In this document: piece after piece, positions 10,788-25,434 of the stretch | Layout of the letters: every line of letters begins with the position of its first letter | Numbering within the stretch: position 1 is the first letter of the stretch | NCBI GenBank assembly: GCA_964023205.1 | Contig: OZ026851.1 | Coordinates: forward strand, 16,685,528 to 16,749,527 | From: Lutraria lutraria | Lineage: Eukaryota; Mollusca; Bivalvia; Venerida; Mactridae | Reading direction: 5' to 3' | DNA length: 64,000 nt | The notes under the pieces: model-generated | The model's database searches: none | Seen by the model: only the letters and a program-made list of their open reading frames with translations | Told to the model about the DNA's origin: nothing | Made by a program: the position numbers and the translations under genes

Positions 10788-13455
10788 GTTGTAACTATAA
10801 TAAGGTATATAATTGATGGGAGAAACAGACATTATGTGTCAGAAAGTTGTAGCTATAATAAGGTATATAACTGATGGGAGAAACAGACATTATGTGTCAG
10901 AAAGTTGTAGCTATAATAAGGTATATAATTGATGGGAGAAACAGACATTATGTGTCAGAAAGTTGTAGCTATAATAAGGTATATAATTGATGGGAGAAAC
11001 AGACATTATGTGTCAGAAAGTTGTAACTATAATAAGGTATATAACTGATGGGAGAAACAGACATTATGTGTCAGAAAGTTGTAGCTATAATAAGGTATAT
11101 AATTGATGGGAGAAACAGACATTATGTGTCAGAAAGTTGTAGCTATAATAAGGTATATAACTGATGGGAGAAACAGACATTATGTGTCAGAAAGTTGTAG
11201 CTATAATAAGATATATAACTGATGGGAGAAACAGACATTATGTGTCAGAAAGTTGTAGCTATAATAAGGTATATAACTGATGGGAGAAACAGACATTATG
11301 CGTCAGAAAGTTGTAGCTATAATAAGGTATATAACTGATGGGAGAAACAGACATTATGTGTCAGAAAGTTGTAGCTATAATAAGGTATATAACTGATGGG
11401 AGAAACAGACATTATGTGTCAGAAAGTTGTAGCTATAATAAGGTATATAACTGATGGGAGAAACAGACATTATGTGTCAGAAAGTTGTAGCTATAATAAG
11501 GTATATAATTGATGGGAGAAACAGACATTATGTGTCAGAAAGTTGTAGCTATAATAAGGTATATTGCTGATGGGAGAAACAGACATTATGTGTCAGAAAG
11601 TTGTAGCTATAATAAGGTATATAACTGATGGGAGAAACAGACATTATGTGTCAGAAAGTTGTAGCTATAATAAGGTATATAATTGATGGGAGAAACAGAC
11701 ATTATGTGTCAGAAAGTTGTAGCTATAATAAGGTATATAATTGATGGGAGAAACAGACATTATGTGTCAGAAAGTTGTAGCTATAATAAGGTATATAACT
11801 GATGGGAGAAACAGACATTATGTGTCAGAAAGTTGTAGCTATAATAAGGTATATAACTGATGGGAGAAACAGACATTATGCGTCAGAAAGTTGTAGCTAT
11901 AATAAGGTATATAACTGATGGGAGAAACAGACATTATGTGTCAGAAAGTTGTAGCTATAATAAGGTATATAACTGATGGGAGAAACAGACATTATGTGTC
12001 AGAAAGTTGTAGCTATAATAAGGTATATAATTGATGGGAGAAACAGACATTATGTGTCAGAAAGTTGTAGCTATAATAAGGTATATAACTGATGGGAGAA
12101 ACAGCCATTATGTGTCAGAAAGTTGTAGCTATAATAAGGTATATAACTGATGGGAGAAACAGACATTATGTGTCAGAAAGTTGTAGCTATAATAAGGTAT
12201 ATAACTGATGGGAGAAACAGACATTATGTGTCAGAACGTTGTAGCTATAATAAGGTATATAACTGATGGGAGAAACAGACATTATGTGTCAGAAAGTTGT
12301 AGCTATAATAAGGTATATAACTGATGGGAGAAACAGACATTATGTGTCAGAAAGTTGTAGCTATAATAAGGTATATAATTGATGGGAGAAACAGACATTA
12401 TGTGTCAGAAAGTTGTAACTATAATAAGGTATATAGCTGATGGGAGAAACAGACATTATGTGTCAGAAAGTTGTAGCTATAATAAGGTATATAACTGATG
12501 GGAGAAACAGACATTATGTGTCAGAAAGTTGTAGCTATAATAAGGTATATAACTGATGGGAGAAACAGACATTATGTGTCAGAAAGTTGTAGCTATAATA
12601 AGGTATATAACTGATGGGAGAAACAGACATTATGTGTCAGAAAGTTGTAGCTATAATAAGGTATATAACTGATGGGAGAAACAGACATTATGTGTCAGAA
12701 AGTTGTAGCTATAATAAGGTATATAACTGATGGGAGAAACAGACATTATGTGTCAGAAAGTTGTAGCTATAATAAGGTATATAACTGATGGGAGAAACAG
12801 ACATTATGTGTCAGAAAGTTGTAGCTATAATAAGGTATATAACTAATGGGAGAAACAGACATTATGTGTCAGAAAGTTGTAGCTATAATAAGGTATATAA
12901 CTGATGGGAGAAACAGACATTATGTGTCAGAAAGTTGTAGCTATAATAAGGTATATAACTGATGGGAGAAACAGACATTATGTGGCAGAAAGTTGTAGCT
13001 ATAATAAGGTATATAATTGATGGGAGAAACAGACATTATGTGTCAGAAAGTTGTAGCTATAATAAGGTATATAATTGATGGGAGAAACAGACATTATGTG
13101 TCAGAAAGTTGTAGCTATAATAAGGTATATAACTGATGGGAGAAACAGACATTATGTGTCAGAAAGTTGTAGCTATAATAAGGTATATAATTGATGGGAG
13201 AAACAGACATTATGTGTCAGAAAGTTGTAGCTATAATAAGGTATATAACTGATGGGAGAAACAGACATTATGTGTCAGAAAGTTGTAGCTATAATAAGGT
13301 ATATAATTGATGGGAGAAACAGACATTATGTGTCAGAAAGTTGTAGCTATAATAAGGTATATAATTGATGGGAGAAACAGACATTATGTGTCAGAAAGTT
13401 GTAGCTATAATAAGATATATAACTGATGGGAGAAACAGACATTATGTGTCAGAAA
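10788..13455. repeat. 58-bp satellite array, 46 units
   Basis: The unit begins 'gttgtagctataataagg' and ends 'acattatgtgtcagaaa'. Spacing between first bases of units is exactly 58 (for example 10,846 to 10,904), and the array length of 2668 bp is exactly 46 units with no internal indel. Units differ only at a few sites, mainly aattgat/aactgat and gtagct/gtaact. A rare 'gcgtcag' variant recurs exactly 580 bp apart (11,301 and 11,881), showing a ten-unit duplication. All reading frames are stopped. Confidence 0.97.
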
Positions 13456-13580
13456 GTTGGCTATGTGGGTCCAGACATTTGTAGATAGTTCATCTGAACA
13501 TCATCATGAACAATTTGTGAAATTCTGGGTTTTGATATACAGTGTATTTGTTGCAGAGTAGACTAATTAAAATAACTTTA
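13456..13580. other. Spacer between tandem arrays
   Basis: About 125 bp of non-repetitive sequence separates the 58-bp array from the 26-bp array. No motif is recognised. Confidence 0.7.
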
Positions 13581-13736
13581 CAGACCAATATACTGTACAC
13601 TATAAACAGACCAATATACTGTACACTATAAACAGACCAATATACTGTACACTATAAACAGACCAATATAATGTACACTATAAACAGACCAATATACTGT
13701 ACACTATAAACAGACCAATATACTGTACACTATAAA
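13581..13736. repeat. 26-bp tandem repeat, 6 units
   Basis: The unit starts 'cagaccaatatactgtacac' and continues 'tataaa'. Six units of exactly 26 bp run from 13,581, with a single variant (aatgtac) in one unit. The following 74-bp array begins directly where the seventh unit would start, with 'cagacctgttacag'. Confidence 0.95.
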
Positions 13737-16700
13737 CAGACCTGTTACAGTCAGTATACTAGCAATCTAAATTGATGTTTACTCTATTTTTACTCTCTCA
13801 ACAACAGCCACCTTCCTGTTACAGCCAGTATACTAGCAATGTAAATTGATGTTAACTCTATTTTTACTCTCTCAACAACAGCCACCTTCCTGTTACAGCC
13901 AGAATACTAGCAATCTAAATTGATGTTCACTCTTTTTTTACTCTCTCAACAACAGCCACCTTCCTGTTACAGTCAGAATACTAGCAATCTAAATTGATGT
14001 TAACTCTATTTTTACTCTCTCAACAACAGCCACCTTCCCGTTACAGCCAGTATACTAGCAATCTAAATTGATGTTTACTCTATTTTACTCTCTCAACAAC
14101 AGCCACCTTCCTGTTACAGCCAGTATACTAGCAATCTAAATTGATGTTAACTCTATTTTTACTCTCTCAACAACAGCCACCTCCCGTTACAGCCAGTATA
14201 CTAGCAATCTAAATTGATGTTAACTCTATTTTACTCTCTCAACAACAGCCACCTTCCTGTTACAGCCAGTATACTAGCAATCTAAATTGATGTTAACTCT
14301 ATTTTTACTCTCTCAACAACAGCCACCTCCCGTTACAGCCAGTATACTAGCAATCTAAATTGATGTTAACTCTATTTTACTCTCTCAACAACAGCCACCT
14401 TCCTGTTCCAGCCAGTATACTAGCAATCTAAATTTATGTTTACTCTATTTTTACTCTCTCAACAACAGCCACCTTCCTGTTACAGCCAGTATACTAGCAA
14501 CCTAAATTGATGTTTACTATGTTTTTACTCTCTCAACAACAGCCACCTCCCTGTTACAGTCAGAATACTAGCAATCTAAATTGATGTTAACTCTATTTTT
14601 ACTCTCTCAACAACAGCCACCTTCCCGTTACAGCCTGTATACTAGCAATGTAAATTGATGTTTACTCTATTTTTACTCTCTCAACAACAGCCACCTTCCC
14701 GTTACAGCCTGTATACTAGCAATCTAAATTGATGTTTACTCTATTTTTACTCTCTCAACAACAGCCACCTTCCTGTTACAGCCAGTATACTAGCAATCTA
14801 AATTGATGTTAACTCTATTTTTACTCTCTCAACAACAGCCACCTTCCTGTTACAGCCAGAATACTAGCAATCTAAATTGATGTTCACTCTTTTTTTACTC
14901 TCTCAACAACAGCCACCTTCCTGTTACAGTCAGAATACTAGCAATCTAAATTGATGTTAACTCTATTTTACTCTCTCAACAACAGCCACCTTCCCGTTAC
15001 AGCCAGTATACTAGCAATCTAAATTGATGTTTACTCTATTTTACTCTCTCAACAACAGCCACCTTCCTGTTACAGCCAGTATACTAGCAATCTAAATTGA
15101 TGTTAACTCTATTTTTACTCTCTCAACAACAGCCACCATCCTGTTACAGCCAGTATACTAGCAATCTTAATTGATGTTTACTCTTTTTTTACTCTCTCAA
15201 CAACGGCCACCTTCATGTTACAGTCAGAATACTAGCAATCTAAATCGATGTTTACTCTATTTTTACTCTCTCAACAACAGCCACCTTCATGTTACAGCCA
15301 GAATACTAGCAATCTAAATTGATGTTTACTCTATTTTTACTCTCTCAACAACAGCCACCTTCATGTTACAGTCAGAATACTAGCAATCTAAATTGATGTT
15401 TACTCTATTTTTACTCTCTCAACAACAGCCACCTTCCTGTTACAGCCAGTATACTAGCAATCTAAATTGATGTTAACGTTATTTTTACTCTCTCAACAAC
15501 AGCCACCTCCCTGTTACAGCCAGTATACTAGCAATCTAAATTGACGTTTTACTTTATTTTCACTCTTTCAACAACAGCCACCTCCCTGTTACAGCCAGTT
15601 TACTAGCAATCTAAATTTATGTTTACTCTATTTTTACTCTCTCAACAACAGCCACCTTCCTGTTACAGCCAGTATACTAGCAACCTAAATTGATGTTTAC
15701 TATATTTTTACTCTCTCAACAACAGCCACCTCCCTGTTACAGTCAGAATACTAGCAATCTAAATTGATGTTAACTCTATTTTTACTCTCTCAACAACAGC
15801 CACCTTCCCGTTACAGCCTGTATACTAGCAATGTAAATTGATGTTTACTCTATTTTTGCTCTCTCAACAACAGCCACCTTCCCGTTACAGCCTGTATACT
15901 AGCAATGTAAATTGATGTTTACTCTATTTTTACTCTCTCAACAACAGCCACCTTCCTGTTACAGCCAGTATACTAGCAATCTAAATTGATGTTAACTCTA
16001 TTTTTACTCTCTCAACAACAGCCACCTTCCTGTTACAGCCAGAATACTAGCAATCTAAATTGATGTTCACTCTTTTTTTACTCTCTCAACAACAGCCACC
16101 TTCCTGTTACAGTCAGAATACTAGCAATCTAAATTGATGTTAACTCTATTTTACTCTCTCAACAACAGCCACCTTCCCGTTACAGCCAGTATACTAGCAA
16201 TCTAAATTGATGTTTACTCTATTTTACTCTCTCAACAACAGCCACCTTCCTGTTACAGCCAGTATACTAGCAATCTAAATTGATGTTAACTCTATTTTTA
16301 CTCTCTCAACAACAGCCACCATCCTGTTACAGCCAGTATACTAGCAATCTTAATTGATGTTTACTCTTTTTTTACTCTCTCAACAACGGCACCTTCATGT
16401 TACAGTCAGAATACTAGCAATCTAAATTGATGTTTACTCTATTTTTACTCTCTCAACAACAGCCACCTTCCTGTTACAGCCAGTATACTAGCAATCTAAA
16501 TTGATGTTAACGTTATTTTTACTCTCTCAACAACAGCCACCTCCCTGTTACAGCCAGTATACTAGCAATCTAAATTGACGTTTACTCTATTTTTATTCTC
16601 TCAACAACAGCCACATCCCTGTTACAGCCAGTATACTAGCAATCTAAATTGACGTTTTACTTTATTTTCACTCTTTCAACAACAGCCACCTCCCTGTTAC

Positions 16701-19700
16701 AGCCAGTTTACTAGCAATCTAAATTTATGTTTACTCTATTTTTACTCTCTCAACAACAGCCACCTTCCTGTTACAGCCAGTATACTAGCAACCTAAATTG
16801 ATGTTTACTATATTTTTACTCTCTCAACAACAGCCACCTCCCTGTTACAGTCAGAATACTAGCAATCTAAATTGATGTTAACTCTATTTTTACTCTCTCA
16901 ACAACAGCCACCTTCCCGTTACAGCCTGTATACTAGCAATGTAAATTGATGTTTACTCTATTTTTACTCTCTCAACAACAGCCACCTTCCTGTTACAGCC
17001 AGTATACTAGCAATCTAAATTGATGTATACTCTATTTTTACTCTCTCAACAACAGCCACCTTCCTGTTACAGTCAGTATACTAGCAATCTAAATTGATGT
17101 TTACTCTATTTTTACTCTCTCAACAACAGCCACCTTCCCATTACAGCCTGTATACTAGCAATGTAAATTGATGTTAACTCTATTTTTACTCTCTCAACAA
17201 CAGCCACCTTCCTGTTACAGCCAGTATACTAGCAATCTTAATTGATGTTTACTCTATTTTACTCTCTCAACAACAGCCACCTTCCTGTTACAGCCAGTAT
17301 ACTAGCAATCTAAATTGATGTTAACTCTATTTTTACTCTCTCAACAACAGCCACCTCCCTGTTACAGCCAGTATACTAGCAATCTAAATTGACGTTTTAT
17401 TTTATTTTCACTCTCTCAACAACAGCCACCTCCCGTTACAGCCAGTTTACTAGCAATCTAAATTGATGTTAACTCTATTTTTACTCTCTCAACAACAGCC
17501 ACCTTCCTGTTACAGCCAGTATACTAGCAATCTAAATTGATGTTAACTCTATTTTTACTCTCTCAACAACAGCCACCTCCCTGTTACAGCCAGTATACTA
17601 GCAATCTAAATTGATGTTTACTCTATTTTTACTCTCTCAACAACAGCCACCTCCTTGTTACAGCCAGTATACTAGCAATCTAAATTGACGTTTTACTTTA
17701 TTTTCACTCTTTCAACAACAGCCACCTCCCTGTTACAGCCAGTATACTAGCAATCTAAATTGACGTTTTACTTTATTTTCACTCTCTCAACAACAGCCAC
17801 CTCCCTGTTACAGCCAGTATACTAGCAATCTAAATTGACGTTTTACTCTATTTTTACTCTCTCAACAACAGCCACCTTCCTGTTACAGCCAGTATACTAG
17901 CAATCTAAATTGATGCTAACTCTATTTTTACTCTCTCAACAACAGCCACATCCCTGTTACAGCCAGTATACTAGCTATCTAAATTGATGTTTACTCTATT
18001 TTTACTCTCTCAACAACAGCCACCTCCCTGTTACAGCCAGTATACTAGCAATCTAAATTGATGTTAACGTTATTTTTACTCTCTCAACAACAGCCAACTC
18101 CCTGTTACAGCCAGTATACTAGCAATCTAAATTGATGTTTACTCTATTTTTACTCTCTCAACAACAGCCACCTCCCTGTTACAGCCAGTATACTAGCAAT
18201 CTAAATTGACGTTTAACTTTATTTTCACTCTTTCAACAACAGCCACCTCCCTGTTACAGCCAGTTTACTAGCAATCTAAATTTATGTTTACTCTATTTTT
18301 ACTCTCTCAACAACAGCCACCTTCCTGTTACAGCCAGTATACTAGCAACCTAAATTGATGTTTACTATGTTTTTACTCTCTCAACAACAGCCACCTCCCT
18401 GTTACAGCCAGTTTACTAGCAATCTAAATTTATGTTTACTCTATTTTTACTCTCTCAACAACAGCCACCTTCCTGTTACAGCCAGTATACTAGCAACCTA
18501 AATTGATGTTTACTATGTTTTTACTCTCTCAACAACAGCCACCTCCCTGTTACAGTCAGAATACTAGCAATCTAAATTGATGTTAACTCTATTTTTACTC
18601 TCTCAACAACAGCCACCTTCCCGTTACAGCCTGTATACTAGCAATGTAAATTGAGGTTTACTCTATTTTTACTCTCTCAACAACAGCCACCTTCCCGTTA
18701 CAGCCTGTATACTAGCAATGTAAATTGATGTTTACTCTATTTTTACTCTCGCAACAACAGCCACCTTCCTGTTACAGCCAGTATACTAGCAATCTAAATT
18801 GATGTTAACTCTATTTTTACTCTCTCAACAACAGCCACCTTCCTGTTACAGCCAGAATACTAGCAATCTAAATTGATGTTCACTCTTTTTTTACTCTCTC
18901 AACAACAGCCACCTTCCTGTTACAGTCAGAATACTAGCAATTCAAATTGATGTTAACTCTATTTTACTCTCTCAACAACAGCCACCTTCCCGTTACAGCC
19001 AGTATACTAGCAATCTAAATTGATGTTTACTCTATTTTACTCTCTCAACAACAGCCACCTTCCTGTTACAGCCGGTATACTAGCAATCTAAATTGATGTT
19101 AACTCTATTTTTACTCTCTCAACAACAGCCACCATCCTGTTACAGCCAGTATACTAGCAATCTTAATTGATGTTTACTCTTTTTTTACTCTCTCAACAAC
19201 GGCACCTTCATGTTACAGTCAGAATACTAGCAATCTAAATTGATGTTTACTCTATTTTTACTCTCTCAACAACAGCCACCTTCCTGTTACAGCCAGTATA
19301 CTAGCAATCTAAATTGATGTTAACGTTATTTTTACTCTCTCAACAACAGCCACCTCCCTGTTACAGCCAGTATACTAGCAATCTAAATTGACGTTTTACT
19401 TTATTTTCACTCTTTCAACAACAGCCACCTCCCTGTTACAGCCAGTTTACTAGCAATCTAAATTGATGTTTACTCTATTTTTATTCTCTCAACAACAGCC
19501 ACATCCCTGTTACAGCCAGTATACTAGCAATCTAAATTGACGTTTTACTTTATTTTCACTCTTTCAACAACAGCCACCTCCCTGTTACAGCCAGTTTACT
19601 AGCAATCTGAATTTATGTTTACTCTATTTTTACTCTCTCAACAACAGCCACCTTCCTGTTACAGCCAGTATACTAGCAACCTAAATTGATGTTTACTATA

Positions 19701-22700
19701 TTTTTACTCTCTCAACAACAGCCACCTCCCTGTTACAGTCAGAATACTAGCAATCTAAATTGATGTTAACTCTATTTTTACTCTCTCAACAACAGCCACC
19801 TTCCCGTTACAGCCTGTATACTAGCAATGTAAATTGATGTTTACTCTATTTTTACTCTCTCAACAACAGCCACCTTCCTGTTACAGCCAGTATACTAGCA
19901 ATCTAAATTGATGTATACTCTATTTTTACTCTCTCAACAACAGCCACCTTCCTGTTACAGTCAGTATACTAGCAATCTAAATTGATGTTTACTCTATTTT
20001 TACTCTCTCAACAACAGCCACCTTCCCGTTACAGCCTGTATACTAGCAATGTAAATTGATGTTAACTCTATTTTTACTCTCTCAACAACAGCCACCTTCC
20101 TGTTACAGCCAGTATACTAGCAATCTTAATTGATGTTTACTCTATTTTACTCTCTCAACAACAGCCACCTTCCTGTTACAGCCAGTATACTAGCAATCTA
20201 AATTGATGTTAACTCTATTTTTACTCTCTCAACAACAGCCACCTCCCTGTTACAGCCAGTATACTAGCAATCTAAATTGACGTTTTATTTTATTTGCACT
20301 CTCTCAACAACAGCCACCTCCCGTTACAGCCAGTTTACTAGCAATCTAAATTGATGTTAACTCTATTTTTACTCTCTCAACAACAGCCACCTTCCTGTTA
20401 CAGCCAGTATACTAGCAATCTAAATTGATGTTAACTCTATTTTTACTCTCTCAACAACAGCCACCTCCCTGTTACAGCCAGTATACTAGCAATCTAAATT
20501 GATGTTTACTCTATTTTTACTCTCTCAACAACAGCCACCTTCCTGTTACAGCCAGTATACTAGCAATCTAAATTGACGTTTTACTTTATTTTCACTCTTT
20601 CAACAACAGCCACCTCCCTGTTACAGCCAGTATACTAGCAATCTAAATTGACGTTTTACTTTATTTTCACTCTCTCAACAACAGCCACCTCCCTGTTACA
20701 GCCAGTATACTAGCAACCTAAATTGACGTTTTACTCTATTTTTACTCTCTCAACAACAGCCACCTTCCTGTTACAGCCAGTATACTAGCAATCTAAATTG
20801 ATGCTAACTCTATTTTTACTCTCTCAACAACAGCCACATCCCTGTTACAGCCAGTATACTAGCAATCTAAATTGATGTTTACTCTATTTTTACTCTCTCA
20901 ACAACAGCCTTCTCCCTGTTACAGCCAGTATACTAGCAATCTAAATTGATGTTAACGTTATTTTTACTCTCTCAACAACAGCCACCTCCCTGTTACAGCC
21001 AGTATACTAGCAATCTAAATTGATGTTTACTCTATTTTTATTCTCTCAACAACAGCCACCTCCCTGTTACAGCCAGTATACTAGCAATCTAAATTGACGT
21101 TTAACTTTATTTTCACTCTTTCAACAACAGCCACCTCCCTGTTACAGCCAGTTTACTAGCAATCTAAATTTATGTTTACTCTATTTTTACTCTCTCAACA
21201 ACAGCCACCTCCCTGTTACAGTCAGAATACTAGCAATCTAAATTGATGTTAACTCTATTTTTACTCTCTCAACAACAGCCACCTTCCCGTTACAGCCTGT
21301 ATACTAGCAATGTAAATTGATGTTTACTCTATTTTTACTCTCTCAACAACAGCCACCTTCCCGTTACAGCCTGTATACTAGCAATGTAAATTGATGTTTA
21401 CTCTATTTTTACTCTCTCAACAACAGCCACCTTCCTGTTACAGCCAGTATACTAGCAATCTAAATTGATGTTAACTCTATTTTTACTCTCTCAACAACAG
21501 CCACCTTCCTGTTACAGCCAGAATACTAGCAATCTAAATTGATGTTCACTCTTTTTTTACTCTCTCAACAACAGCCACCTTCCCGTTACAGTCAGAATAC
21601 TAGCAATCTAAATTGATGTTAACTCTATTTTACTCTCTCAACAACAGCCACCTTCCCGTTACAGCCAGTATACTAGCAATCTAAATTGATGTTTACTCTA
21701 TTTTACTCTCTCAACAACAGCCACCTTCCTGTTACAGCCAGTATACTAGCAATCTAAATTGATGTTAACTCTATTTTTACTCTCTCTGTTACAGCCAGTA
21801 TACTAGCAATCTGAATTGATGTTTACTCTTTTTTTACTCTCTCAACAACGGCACCTTCATGTTACAGTCAGAATACTAGCAATCTAAATTGATGTTTACT
21901 CTATTTTTACTCTCTCAACAACAGCCACCATCCTGTTACAGCCAGTATACTAGCAATCTTAATTGATGTTAACTCTATTTTTACTCTCTCAACAACAGCC
22001 ACCATCCTGTTACAGCCAGTATACTAGCAATCTTAATTGATGTTTACTCTTTTTTTACTCTCTCAACAACGGCACCTTCATGTTACAGTCAGAATACTAG
22101 CAATCTAAATTGATGTTTACTCTATTTTTACTCTCTCAACAACAGCCACCTTCCTGTTACAGCCAGTATACTAGCAATCTAAATTGATGTTAACGTTATT
22201 TTTACTCTCTCAACAACAGCCACCTCCCTGTTACAGCCAGTATACTAGCAATCTAAATTGACGTTTTACTTTATTTTCACTCTTTCAACAACAGCCACCT
22301 CCCTGTTACAGCCAGTTTACTAGCAATCTAAATTTATGTTTACTCTATTTTTACTCTCTCAACAACAGCCACCTTCCTGTTACAGCCAGTATACTAGCAA
22401 CCTAAATTGATGTTTACTATATTTTTACTCTCTCAACAACAGCCACCTCCCTGTTACAGTCAGAATACTAGCAATCTAAATTGATGTTAACTCTATTTTT
22501 ACTCTCTCAACAACAGCCACCTTCCCGTTACAGCCTGTATACTAGCAATGTAAATTGATGTTTACTCTATTTTTACTCTCTCAACAACAGCCACCTTCCC
22601 GTTACAGCCTGTATACTAGCAATGTAAATTGATGTTTACTCTATTTTTACTCTCTCAACAACAGCTACCTTCCAGTTACAGCCAGTATACTAGCAATCTA

Positions 22701-24899
22701 AATTGATGTTAACTCTATTTTTACTCTCTCAACAACAGCCACCTTCCTGTTACAGCCAGAATACTAGCAATCTAAATTGATGTTCACTCTTTTTTTACTC
22801 TCTCAACAACAGCCACCTTCCTGTTACAGTCAGAATACTAGCAATCTAAATTGATGTTAACTCTATTTTACTCTCTCAACAACAGCCACCTTCCCGTTAC
22901 AGCCAGTATACTAGCAATCTAAATTGATGTTTACTCTATTTTACTCTCTCAACAACAGCCACCTTCCTGTTACAGCCAGTATACTAGCAATCTAAATTGA
23001 TGTTAACTCTATTTTTACTCTCTCAACAACAGCCACCATCCTGTTACAGCCAGTATACTAGCAATCTTAATTGATGTTTACTCTTTTTTTACTCTCTCAA
23101 CAACGGCACCTTCATGTTACAGTCAGAATACTAGCAATCTAAATTGATGTTTACTCTATTTTTACTCTCTCAACAACAGCCACCTTCCTGTTACAGCCAG
23201 TATACTAGCAATCTAAATTGATGTTAACGTTATTTTTACTCTCTCAACAACAGCCACCTCCCTGTTACAGCCAGTATACTAGCAATCTAAATTGACGTTT
23301 TACTTTATTTTCACTCTTTCAACAACAGCCACCTCCCTGTTACAGCCAGTTTACTAGCAATCTAAATTGATGTTTACTCTATTTTTATTCTCTCAACAAC
23401 AGCCACATCCCTGTTACAGCCAGTATACTAGCAATCTAAATTGACGTTTTACTTTATTTTCACTCTTTCAACAACAGCCACCTCCCTGTTACAGCCAGTT
23501 TACTAGCAATCTAAATTTATGTTTACTCTATTTTTACTCTCTCAACAACAGCCACCTTCCTGTTACAGCCAGTATACTAGCAACCTAAATTGATGTTTAC
23601 TATATTTTTACTCTCTCAACAACAGCCACCTCCCTGTTACAGTCAGAATACTAGCAATCTAAATTGATGTTAACTCTATTTTTACTCTCTCAACAACAGC
23701 CACCTTCCCGTTACAGCCTGTATACTAGCAATGTAAATTGATGTTTACTCTATTTTTACTCTCTCAACAACAGCCACCTTCCTGTTACAGCCAGTATACT
23801 AGCAATCTAAATTGATGTATACTCTATTTTTACTCTCTCAACAACAGCCACCTTCCTGTTACAGTCAGTATACTAGCAATCTAAATTGATGTTTACTCTA
23901 TTTTTACTCTCTCAACAACAGCCACCTTCCTGTTACAGCCAATATACTAGCAATCTAAATTGATGTTTACTCTATTTTTACTCTCTCAACAACAGCCACC
24001 TCCCTGTTACAGCCAGTATACTAGCAATCTAAATTGACGTTTTATTTTATTTTCACTCTCTCAACAACAGCCACCTCCCGTTACAGCCAGTTTACTAGCA
24101 ATCTAAATTGATGTTAACTCTATTTTTACTCTCTCAACAACAGCCACCTTCCTGTTACAGCCAGTATACTAGCAATCTAAATTGATGTTAACGTTATTTT
24201 TACTCTCTCAACAACAGCCACCTCCCTGTTACAGCCAGTATACTAGCAATCTAAATTGATGTTTACTCTATTTTTACTCTCTCAACAACAGCCACCTCCC
24301 TGTTACAGCCAGTATACTAGCAATCTAAATTGATGTTTACTCTTTTTTTACTCTCTCAACAACGGCACCTTCCTGTTACAGTCAGAATACTAGCAATCTA
24401 AATTGATGTTAACTCTATTTTTACTCTCTCAACAACAGCCACCTTCCTGTTACAGTCAGAATACTAGCAATCTAAATTGATGTTAACTCTATTTTTACTC
24501 TCTCAACAACAGCCACCTTCCTGTTACAGCCAGTATACTAGCAATCTAAATTGATGTTTACTCTATTTTTACTCTGTGAACAACAGCCACCTTCCTGTTA
24601 CAGTCAGAATACTAGCAATCTAAATTGATGTTAACTCTATTTTTACTCTCTCAACAACAGCCACCTTCCTGTTACAGTCAGAATACTAGCAATCTAAATT
24701 GATGTTAACTCTATTTTTACTCTCTCAACAACAGCCACCTTCCCGTTACAGCCAGTATGCTAGCAATCTAAATTGATGTTAACTCTATTTTTATTTCTCA
24801 ACAACAGCCGCCTTCCTGTTACAGTCAGAATACTAGCAATCTAAATTGATGTTTTACTCTATTTTCAGCTCCCTGTCACAGCCAGTATACTAGCAATCA
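13737..24899. repeat. 74-bp satellite array, about 150 units, with higher-order structure
   Basis: The unit is about 74 bp (72-75 with small indels) and contains 'ctgttacagccagtatacta', 'gcaatctaaattgatgtt' and 'actctctcaacaacagccac'. It fills 11.2 kb. Variant marks repeat at fixed larger distances. 'gatgtatac' (17,021 and 19,909), 'gatgctaac' (17,911 and 20,799) and 'gacgttttat' (17,391 and 20,279) are each 2888 bp apart. 'gatgtatac' and 'caacaacggcacc' recur a further 3904 bp on. This shows multi-kb block duplication inside the array, not just single-unit turnover. All frames are stopped. Array length depends on the assembly being correct. Confidence 0.97.
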
Positions 24900-25272
24900 C
24901 AAGGTTAGACTCTACTATATAGACACTTTCTGTGTCTTTTAAGCGTGTCATTTATCTAAGACACAATTATATTGTGCAAGTACTTTACGGACAATATCTT
25001 CATCAAAATCCCATAAGATTACTTGATACAAAAGTTTCTTCTCGATTTAGAACAACCTATACATTTTTTATTTACATCATTGACACTGGTTAAATCAGCA
25101 GGAAAGTAAGAGATTCTAAAAAACTGGTGGGACCTATCCTCTTTGTGAGCATTGGACGTGTGCTATCCCTTCCATTTTGTATGGTAAAGATGCTTACGTT
25201 TTTGAAATCGACCATACGTAATAAAGTTATTGGTAAAAATGTTTGTTTCCGGTAACGTGCATATTTAAAATA

Positions 25273-25296
25273 CGGTAGGTAGGTAGGTAGGTAGGG
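25273..25296 (+). repeat. (GGTA)n microsatellite
   Basis: Five to six GGTA units in tandem. Confidence 0.85.
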
Positions 25297-25434
25297 ATTT
25301 TGATTTTATTTGTTTTATCATTCGTTAAAGCGTGCGGAAAGGTAAAAAAGTGTGACAGTTGATGTATCGTACTTTATAAAAATACAAACATTTTTACGCT
25401 TAAACTCCAGCCTTTGCACACCAGAACAATACTA

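Noticed and set aside
10788..24899. Possible CRISPR array
   Set aside because: Regular repeats are present, but units are contiguous with no unique spacers, and the setting is an animal genome.
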